Source: G051132615 sp051132615 (GTDB lineage Bacteria; Pseudomonadota; Gammaproteobacteria; Burkholderiales; Neisseriaceae). From it: a stretch of DNA of 64,000 bases. Made by a program: the position numbers and the translations under genes. Positions 16,765 to 25,900 of this stretch are shown one piece after another. The stretch covers positions 1,736,001-1,800,000 of the forward strand of contig NZ_CP152375.1 of the NCBI RefSeq assembly GCF_051132615.1. Direction: 5' to 3'. The notes below the pieces were generated by a model, which was given only the letters and a program-made list of their open reading frames with translations, had not been told where the DNA came from and searched no databases. The first letter of the stretch is position 1; every line of letters begins with the position of its first letter.

Positions 16765-17127
16765 ATGGAACCTAATGATTGGACTGCTCCAAAGAGCCAA
16801 CAAAAACCGACAGAAAAAGATCAAAATGGCTCTGAAGCAACCTTAAAAATGATGGCTTGTGCTATTTTGTTTTTTCTGGGCGTTATTGGTTTGTTGGCCA
16901 GTGCTTGTGGTGTCTATTTTCTTTTGTTTGTGCCCTTGGCTGTTGTTTCTTTTATTATTTCAATAGTTGTGACAGTGATTATAGGGATATTGTTTTATCA
17001 AATAATAAAGGAAAAATTCAGCCAACCAAAAAGGGCATATATCATCATTATTCTTTTGAGTTTATTTGTTTTTTTTCCTGCTCTATTTTTAGGAAATATT
17101 ATTAGGACGATTGTTCCGTTTTTTTAG
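16765..17127 (+). CDS. Small membrane protein, tandem paralogue 2
   Basis: A 120-residue protein that is a clear tandem duplicate of its upstream neighbour: MEPNDWTAPKSQQ against MEPNPWETPQSQQ, and LFFLGVIGLLASACG in both. Divergence is higher in the last third (hydrophobic, ending TIVPFF). An ATG at 16759 is also in frame. The ATG at 16765 is preferred because AAGGA lies eight bases upstream and the start then aligns with the paralogue. Function unknown. Together with the first copy it follows the Lgt-like/radical SAM unit on the same strand and ends before a strong bidirectional terminator. Confidence 0.65.
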   Translation: MEPNDWTAPKSQQKPTEKDQNGSEATLKMMACAILFFLGVIGLLASACGVYFLLFVPLAVVSFIISIVVTVIIGILFYQIIKEKFSQPKRAYIIIILLSLFVFFPALFLGNIIRTIVPFF

Positions 17128-17256
17128 TAGATTATTAATATGAAAAAAATAAAATTAACCTTTATTGAAAAATTATTATCGGTATATGTAAACTTTAACT
17201 CTATTACTTTTCAACTGAACAGGTTTTTTTAGTGTTACACGATAAATTATTAACCA

Positions 17257-17283
17257 AAAAAGCCGCTGAATAAGCGGCTTTTT
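17257..17283. terminator. Bidirectional intrinsic terminator
   Basis: A perfect 11-bp stem (17257-17267 with 17273-17283) has the core AGCCGCT/AGCGGCT, a 5-base loop, and A and T runs on the two sides. It separates the plus-strand small membrane genes from the convergent aldehyde dehydrogenase gene. Confidence 0.88.
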
Positions 17284-17310
17284 GTTAAGGTTTGATTGAA
17301 TACAAAGTGC

Positions 17311-18831
17311 TTAGAAGAAACCTTGTGGTTTTTCAGAGTAGCTAACCAATAGGTTTTTGGTTTGTTGGTAATGATCCAATACCATTTTATGGGTTTCACG
17401 ACCAATACCAGACAGTTTATATCCACCAAATGCTGCGTGAGCAGGATACATGTGGTAACAGTTGGTCCATACACGACCAGCTTGGATGCCACGACCCATA
17501 CGGTAAGCGATATTACCATTACGGCTCCATACGCCTGAACCTAAACCATAAATTGTATCATTAGCAATCGCTAAAGCTTCTTCTTCATCTTTAAAGGTGG
17601 TTACAGCCAATACTGGACCAAAAATTTCTTCTTGGAAAATACGCATATCGTTTTTGCCAGCAAAAACGGTTGGCTCAATATAGTAACCGCCAGCTAAATC
17701 ACCTTCTAGTTTTGCTTGATTACCGCCTGTAAGCAATTTCGCACCTTCTTCTTTACCAATACCAATATATTTGTTGATGGTATCTACTTGTTGTTGAGAG
17801 ACTTGAGCGCCCATCATTGTGGTTTTATCTAGAGGGTTACCTTGCTTGATCATTTGTACACGTTTGATTGCTTTTTCAATAAAACGCTCATAAATTGATT
17901 CTTGAATCAAAACACGGCTGGGGCAGGTACAAATTTCGCCTTGGTTTAGGGCAAACATGGCAAAACCTTCTAAAGTTTTGTCAAAGTAAGAGTCTTCTTT
18001 ATCCATAACATCTTCAAAGAAGATATTAGGAGATTTGCCACCTAATTCAAGTGTTACTGGGATCACGTTTTCAGAGGCACAACACATAATGCGCTCACCC
18101 ACTTCAGTTGAACCTGTGAAACCAATTTTTGAGATACGTTTTGATTTAGCTAGGTATTCGCCAATTTTGCCACCAGGGCCATTAACGACATTTAAAGTGC
18201 CAGGAGGTAATTCTTTTTGAATCACTTCCATCATAATTAAAATAGATAATGGTGTGAATTTTGCAGGTTTTAGGACAATACAGTTACCTGCTGCTAATGC
18301 CGGTGCAATTTTCCAGCAAGCCATTAAAATAGGGAAGTTCCAAGGGATAATTTGCCCAACAACACCTAAAGGCTCATGAAAATGATAAGCAACAGTATCA
18401 TTGTCAATATCACTAATGGCACCTTCTTGTGCACGGATACAACCAGCAAAATAACGGAAATGGTCAATTGCTAAAGGAATATCTGCTGCTAATGTTTCAC
18501 GGATTGGCTTGCCGTTGTCCCATGTTTCTACAGTAGCAATAAGCTCTAGGTTTTCTTCCATTCTATCAGCGATACGGTTAAGAACAGCAGCTCTTTCTGC
18601 TACAGAGGTTTTGCCCCAAGCGTCTTTTGCTTTATGCGCAGCATCCAAAGCCAAATCAATGTCTTCTTCGGTGGATAGTGGAATTTCGCAAATAGGTTTG
18701 CCTGTAACTGGTGTGATGTTTTCAAAATATTGGCCTTTTACAGGAGGAACCCATTGTCCGCCAATAAAGTTTTCATAACGTTTTTTGAGTTGAACAGGAA
18801 AGCCGTAAGAGCCAGGTTGAATAATAGACAT
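17311..18831 (-). CDS. NAD-dependent aldehyde dehydrogenase, acetaldehyde (ExaC/AldB) type
   Basis: Oxidises acetaldehyde and similar aldehydes to acids in the cytoplasm. In the 506-residue protein the nucleophile lies in NQGEICTCPSR (Cys301), the general base in LELGG (Glu262), the cofactor-binding segments are PWNFP and GFTGSTEVG, and the C-terminus ends ...KPQGFF as in AldB/ExaC-type enzymes. The frame runs to 18864, but the ATG at 18831 has GGGAGA nine bases upstream and gives the family start MSIIQPGSYGFP. It stands alone, with a probable sigma70 promoter about 100 bases upstream. Likely role: ethanol/acetaldehyde use or aldehyde detoxification. Confidence 0.9.
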   Translation of the reverse strand: MSIIQPGSYGFPVQLKKRYENFIGGQWVPPVKGQYFENITPVTGKPICEIPLSTEEDIDLALDAAHKAKDAWGKTSVAERAAVLNRIADRMEENLELIATVETWDNGKPIRETLAADIPLAIDHFRYFAGCIRAQEGAISDIDNDTVAYHFHEPLGVVGQIIPWNFPILMACWKIAPALAAGNCIVLKPAKFTPLSILIMMEVIQKELPPGTLNVVNGPGGKIGEYLAKSKRISKIGFTGSTEVGERIMCCASENVIPVTLELGGKSPNIFFEDVMDKEDSYFDKTLEGFAMFALNQGEICTCPSRVLIQESIYERFIEKAIKRVQMIKQGNPLDKTTMMGAQVSQQQVDTINKYIGIGKEEGAKLLTGGNQAKLEGDLAGGYYIEPTVFAGKNDMRIFQEEIFGPVLAVTTFKDEEEALAIANDTIYGLGSGVWSRNGNIAYRMGRGIQAGRVWTNCYHMYPAHAAFGGYKLSGIGRETHKMVLDHYQQTKNLLVSYSEKPQGFF

Positions 18832-18931
18832 AATTAGGTATCTCCCTTTTTGTGTTATCAGCATCCTTATTCAAAGATGCTTAAAATAATGTTTCTTTCG
18901 TTCCCTTGTTAGGATAGAAACTTAATTTGTT

Positions 18932-18960
18932 ATATAAACACATAGCCGGCTTAGTTTCAA
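18932..18960 (-). promoter_or_regulatory. Candidate promoter of the aldehyde dehydrogenase gene
   Basis: On the minus strand, -35 TTGAAA (18955-18960) and -10 TTATAT (18932-18937) are separated by 17 bases. Downstream in the leader is a short GCATC/GATGC inverted repeat (18861-18880). No sigma54 site was seen. Confidence 0.4.
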
Positions 18961-19984
18961 GTCATTTATCTGGAGTATGGCGTCGTTTTTATTAAAAACT
19001 TTATAAAATTTAATAAGATGATGCCTGTAAAAAAATTTATAAAAAAGTAAAATTTAATTCTTATTGAACTGAATTAATCAAATGAAGATTTTTTCGGTTT
19101 TGTCTAGTAAATTATTTGGTATTGCTGTCCTTATTTTAAATGCATTACATTGTCAAAATTATATGGAGCGTATGAAGTAATTTATATTTTTTTGAAATAA
19201 TTAATTGCCATTTTTTTTGGATAGAAATTATTTATAAGAAATAAACAATATGCTTTTTGTATGATTTGTATTTTCTTTATAAAGTTAAGAATTGTTTTTG
19301 TTTTTATTTTTATTTGAATGATTTAAAAAAATTCCTTTATTTTCATATAGTTGTTTTTCTTTTTTTTAATAAAATATTATTATTGTTGCTGTATAATTTT
19401 AATCAAATTTTATTTAAAAAAATTCAATAGTTTTAAATAAAATGTTTAATAAAAATATTTTATTTTCATTGTTTTTAGACATCAAATATATTTTTGCAAA
19501 AATAAGTTTAAAAATAAAAGAGAAATAATTATATTTAATAATAAATAATGGATTTATGAGAATACAGTTTTTTTGATTGAAATAAATCAAACAGTTATAT
19601 TTTATATGTGTTGTGCTTTTAATCCGTTTTTTATCGTTATATTTTTGAAATTTCCTTTATTAATTTATGGTTTTTATCCTTTTGGTTGTGTAATGAGTAA
19701 TGGATTGTTTGTTATTGTTTTTCTTGGATAGAGATACTCTGGTAAATACCAGTTTAAGGATTTTTTTTTGTCTTTTTTTAAATATTTTATTTATAAATTC
19801 ATATTATTTTCAATGTATTATTAAAAATAATTAAGGGTAAATAAATTTCTATGCGATCAGTAAGGGGCATTTATGGTGTAAATGAGCATATCAGTTGATT
19901 TTTTTCGATATTTTTTAGTAATTCAAACCGTAATTAATTTGCACAACATCAAAAATAATATTGGTCGTACAAGGAGAATAAATC
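18961..19984 (+). other. AT-rich gene-free region before the trimeric autotransporter
   Basis: About 1 kb with no credible gene on either strand. It is visibly far richer in A and T than its neighbours and is full of A and T runs. The last part holds the adhesin leader with Shine-Dalgarno AAGGAG at 19971-19976, eight bases before the ATG. Such DNA is typical of regions bound by nucleoid silencers (H-NS/MvaT-like) or bearing UP elements; that is inference. Confidence 0.6.
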
Positions 19985-22900
19985 ATGAATAAAATTTACC
20001 GTCTGGTGTGGAACACCGTATTAAATGCTTGGGTTGCTGTATCAGAGTTGACGAAGGCAAAAGGGAAAAAAGCCAGTAAAATTACAGGTGCAATTGCCCT
20101 AAGTAGTTTAGCTGTTATGGCACATGCAGAAACTCAAGTAACAAATACTGTCACAGAAACGACACCAACAAATACCACGAATACCCAAACTAACTCATTG
20201 ATTCAACCAAAATCATTAATCACCATTAATTTATCAGGTGATGCTTTATTGGCTAATGTGTTGGGTGGTGGAGCGGCAACTGGATTGTTGGGTAATTTTA
20301 CACTGCCTGACTATATTATTCAGGGTGTTTCTGTCAATAATATAGGTTCAGCGTTGACTGCTGTAGATACAAAACTGACCAGTACCAGTAGTGCTTTAGG
20401 CTCTTTAACAACATTGGTCAATACGAATGTTTCTTCTGTTGGGACATTAACAACTAATTTAACCAATTTAACCAGTAAAGTGGATACTAATGTTGGAGCG
20501 ATAGCTGGTATCAATACCAATTTAGGTTCTTTAACCAGTTTAGTGAATACTAATGTTGGTGCCGTAGCAGATATCAATACCAATTTAGGTTCTTTAACCA
20601 ATTTAGTGAATACCAATGTTGGCGCTGTAGCAAATATCAATACCAACTTAGGTTCCTTAACCAGTTTAGTGAATACCAATGTTGGTGCCGTAGCAGATAT
20701 CAATACCAACTTAGGTTCTTTAACCAATTTAGTGAATGCTAATGTTGGTGCCGTAGCGGATATCAATACGAATTTAGGTTCATTAGGTAATTTAGTTGAT
20801 GCAAATGTTGATGCTGTTGCTGACCTTAATCTTAATTTGGGTTCATTAAGTAATTTGGTTGATACAAATGTTGCGGCTGTTGCTGACCTTAATCTTAATT
20901 TAGGTTCATTAAGTAATTTAGTCGATGCAAATGTCAGCGCTCTTGCAGATTTAGATGTAAATGTAGGCTCTTTAACCAATTTGTTAAATACTAATATTGG
21001 AGCCGTTGCCAATTTGGGGGTCGATTTAGGTATCTTACGTGCAGACTTAGATTTAAACATTAACGCACTTGATTCTACTGAGACAAATCTTGCTCAAGTG
21101 GCTGAAGCATTTGGTGCGGGTGCGAATATTGATGTTAACGGTGTGTTTACAAAACCAAATTATCAAATACAAAATGGTTCATTTAATAATGTAGGAGATG
21201 CCTTAACTGCGTTAGACACGAGTATAACAGCAAATACAAATACCCTGACAAAAAATACCCAAGATATTGATGGGATTGCCAATAGTTTAGGCGCAGGCGC
21301 GCATGTAGATGTCAATGGCACTTTTACTGCACCACAATATATGATTCAAAATGGATCATATAATAATGTAGGGGATGCTTTAACTAAGCTAGATACAACA
21401 TTAACCACCACGACTCAGGCAACCAACCAAAATACATCCACATTGGCGACACATACATCAAATTTAACTTCTTTAGCATCAGCATTTGGCGCAGGTGCTC
21501 AGATTGATGCGAATGGCACCTTTACTGCACCACGATATGTGCTTCAAGGCGGGACATACAATAATGTAGGTGATGCGTTTAATTGGTTAGATTCTTATGT
21601 CACGACAAATAATAGTGACATCAATAATATTTATAATCAGTTATCACAATTAAACCCAGGCGGTGGCGGTACATCTCTTGTGTTACAAGATGGTGCGGGC
21701 AACATTACTGTTGGTGCTACGACAAATGGTACTAATGTTTCTATTACAGGCACAGATGGCGTACGTAGTTTAGCAGGTCTTAAAGATGGCAGTATTGCCT
21801 CTGGCAGTACAGAAGCTGTAACAGGAAACCAATTAAATAACACCAATGAGCTGGTGGCGCAAAATACAAGTAATATTGGCCAGTTAGCCAATAGCTTAGG
21901 CGGTGGTGCCAGTGTAGATGCCAATGGTACTTTTACTGCGCCGAGCTATACTGTTCAGGGGAGTACTGTCGCTACAGTGGGTGATGCGTTAACAGCATTG
22001 GATAGCAGTGTCACCACCAACAAAACCGATATCACCAATTTAACCAATATCATCAATAGCGGTTCAGTTGGGTTAGTGCAACAAGATGCGACTAGCTTGG
22101 ATATTACAGTGGCTTCGGCTACAGGTGGTACTAATGTGTCTTTTGCAGGTACAGATGGCGTACGTACCTTAACAGGTATTAAAGATGGGTCAGTTGTAGC
22201 AGGCAGTACAGAAGCCATTACAGGTAGCCAATTAAATACGACCAATGAATTGGTGGCACAAAATACGAACACTATTGTAGAGGTAGCCAATAGCTTAGGA
22301 GGTGGCGCTAATGTAGATGCCAATGGCGCCTTTACTGCGCCAAGTTATACTGTTCAAGGCAGTACAGTCAATACAGTTGGGGATGCATTAACTGCATTAG
22401 ATGGCAGTGTCACAACTAATACTACAAATATTGCCCAAAATACCACTGATATTACCAATATTATTAATAACCTAAATACAGGTGCCATTGGATTGGTTAA
22501 ACAAGATCCAAATAGTAAAGCCATCCGAATTGCGGCAGATGTTGATGGTGATACTGTAACTGTTGAAGGAACGGCAGGTGTACGTACCTTAAGTGGTTTA
22601 AAAGATGCCGTATTATCATCAGGTAGTACAGAAGCAGTTACTGGGCGCCAACTTGATGAAACCAATCAAATAGTCAGTCAAAATACGACTAATATTACAA
22701 ATTTAACCAATAATATTACCAATGGTGCGATTGGATTGGTGACACAAGATGCAAATAGTAGAGCTATTCGAATAGCCTCCGAGCTTGATGGTGATACTGT
22801 GACTGTTGAAGGTACAGCAGGTGTGCGTACTTTAAGTGGTTTAAAAGATGGCAGTATTGCAGCAGGCAGTACAGAAGCGATTACAGGCAGTCAATTAAAT

Positions 22901-25900
22901 GATACCAATGAATTGGTTGTGCAAAATACAGCAGATATTACAACCAACACTACAAATATCAGTTCTATAGCCAATAGTTTAGGCGGTGGTGCCAGTATCG
23001 ATGCCAATGGCACCTTTACTGCACCGAGCTATACCGTTCAAGGTAGTAGCGTGACCACAGTAGGCGATGCCTTAACTGCATTAGATGGCAGTGTGACAAC
23101 TAATTCTACTAATATTGCCCAAAATACCACTGATATTACCAACTTAACCAATATCATCAATAGCGGTTCAGTCGGATTGGTACAACAAGATGCGACCAGC
23201 TTGGATATTACAGTGGCTTCATCCACAGGTGGTAGCAACGTATCTTTTGCAGGTACAGATGGCGTACGTACCTTAACAGGTATTAAAGATGGGTCGGTTG
23301 CGGCGGGTAGTACAGAAGCGATTACAGGCAGTCAATTAAATGATACCAATGAATTGGTTGCTCAAAATACAGCAGATATTACAATCAACACTACAAATAT
23401 CGGTTCAGTAGCCAATAGCTTAGGCGGTGGTGCCAGTGTAGATGCCAATGGCACCTTTACTGCACCAAGTTATACCGTTCAAGGCAGTAGTGTAAGTACA
23501 GTAGGCGATGCCTTAACTGCATTGGATAGCAGTGTGACAACCAATACCACCGATATTACCAACTTAACCAATATCATCAATAGCGGTTCAGTTGGATTGG
23601 TACAACAAGATGCGACTAGTTTGGATATTACAGTAGCGTCGGCTACAGGTGGTACTAATGTGTCTTTTGCAGGTACAGATGGCGTACGTACCTTAACAGG
23701 TATTAAAGATGGGTCAGTTGCGGCGGGCAGTACAGAGGCAATCACAGGTAGTCAATTAAATGATACCAATGAATTGGTTGCGCAAAATACAGCGAATATT
23801 ACAACCAATACCGCTGCCATTACCCAAAACACAGCTGATATAGCCACAAATACCACGAATATCAGCTCTATAGCCAATAGTTTAGGCGGAGGGGCCAGTA
23901 TCGATGCCAATGGCACCTTTACTGCACCGAGCTATACCGTTCAAGGCAGTAGTGTAAGTACAGTAGGCGATGCCTTAACTGCATTGGATAGCAGTGTGAC
24001 AACCAATACCACCGATATTACCAACTTAACCAATATCATCAATAGCGGTTCAGTTGGATTGGTGCAACAAGATGCGACTAGTTTGGATATTACAGTGGCT
24101 TCGGCTACAGGTGGTACTAATGTGTCTTTTGCAGGTACAGATGGCGTACGTACCTTAACAGGTATTAAAGATGGGTCGGTTGCAGCAGGCAGTACAGATG
24201 CGATTACAGGTGGGCAATTAAATGACACCAATGAATTGGTTGCGCAAAATACAGCGAATATTACAACCAATACCGCTGCCATTACCCAAAACACAGCTGA
24301 TATAGCCACAAATACCACGAATATCAGCTCTATAGCCAATAGTTTAGGCGGTGGTGCCAGTATCGATGCCAATGGCACCTTTACTGCACCAAGTTATACC
24401 GTTCAAGGCAGTAGTGTGACCACAGTAGGCGATGCATTAACAGCATTGGATGGCAGTGTGACAACGAACACTACTAATATTAATCAAAATACTACCGATA
24501 TTACCAACTTAACCAATATCATCAATAGTGGTTCAGTCGGATTGGTGCAACAAGATGCGACTAGTTTGGATATTACAGTGGCTTCGGCTACAGGTGGTAC
24601 TAATGTGTCTTTTGCAGGTACAGACGGCGTACGTACCTTAACAGGTATTAAAGATGGATCGGTTGCAGCAGGCAGTACAGATGCGATTACAGGTGGGCAA
24701 TTAAATGACACCAATGAATTGGTTGCGCAAAATACAGCGAATATTACAACCAACACCGCTGCCATTACCCAAAACACAACTGATATTGCCACAAATACTA
24801 CTAATATAGCTACTAACACCACGAATATCAGTTCAGTAGCCAATAGTTTAGGCGGAGGGGCCAGTATCGATGCTAATGGTACCTTTACTGCACCGAGCTA
24901 TACCGTTCAAGGTAGCAGTGTGACTACAGTGGGTGATGCTTTAACAGTACTGGATAGCAGTGTGACGACCAACTCCACCGATATCACCAACTTAACCAAT
25001 ATCATCAATAGTGGTTCAGTCGGATTGGTGCAACAAGATGCGACCAGCTTGGATATTACAGTGGCTTCGGCTACAGGTGGTAGCAACGTATCTTTTGCAG
25101 GTACAGATGGCGTACGTACCTTAACAGGTATTAAAGATGGGTCAGTTGCGGCGGGCAGTACAGAAGCGATTACAGGTAGTCAATTAAATGATACCAATGA
25201 ATTGGTTGCGCAAAATACAGCGAATATTACAACCAACACCACTGCCATTACCCAAAACACAACTGATATTGCCACAAATACTACTAATATAGCTACTAAC
25301 ACCACGAATATCAGCTCTATAGCCAATAGTTTAGGCGGTGGTGCCAGTATCGATGCTAATGGTACCTTTACTGCACCAAGTTATACCGTTCAAGGCAGTA
25401 GTGTAAGTACAGTAGGCGATGCCTTAACTGCATTGGATAGCAGTGTGACGACCAACTCCACCGATATTACCAACTTAACCAATATCATCAATAGTGGTTC
25501 AGTCGGATTGGTGCAACAAGATGCGACTAGTTTGGATATTACAGTGGCTTCGGCTACAGGTGGTACTAATGTGTCTTTTGCAGGTACAGATGGCGTACGT
25601 ACCTTAACAGGTATTAAAGATGGATCGGTTGTAGCAGGCAGTACAGATGCGATTACAGGTGGGCAATTAAATGACACCAATGAGTTGGTTGCGCAAAATA
25701 CAGCGAATATTACAACCAACACCGCTGCTATTACCCAAAACACAACTGATATAGCTACTAACACCACGAATATCAGTTCTATAGCCAATAGTTTAGGCGG
25801 TGGTGCCAGTATCGATGCCAATGGCACCTTTACTGCACCAAGCTATACCGTTCAAGGCAGTAGTGTGACTACAGTGGGTGATGCCTTAACAGTATTGGAT

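Noticed and set aside
20320..25827. Many long minus-strand ORFs inside the adhesin gene
   Set aside because: They are reverse-frame shadows of the repeats: repetitive, with no ribosome sites and the same unit over and over.
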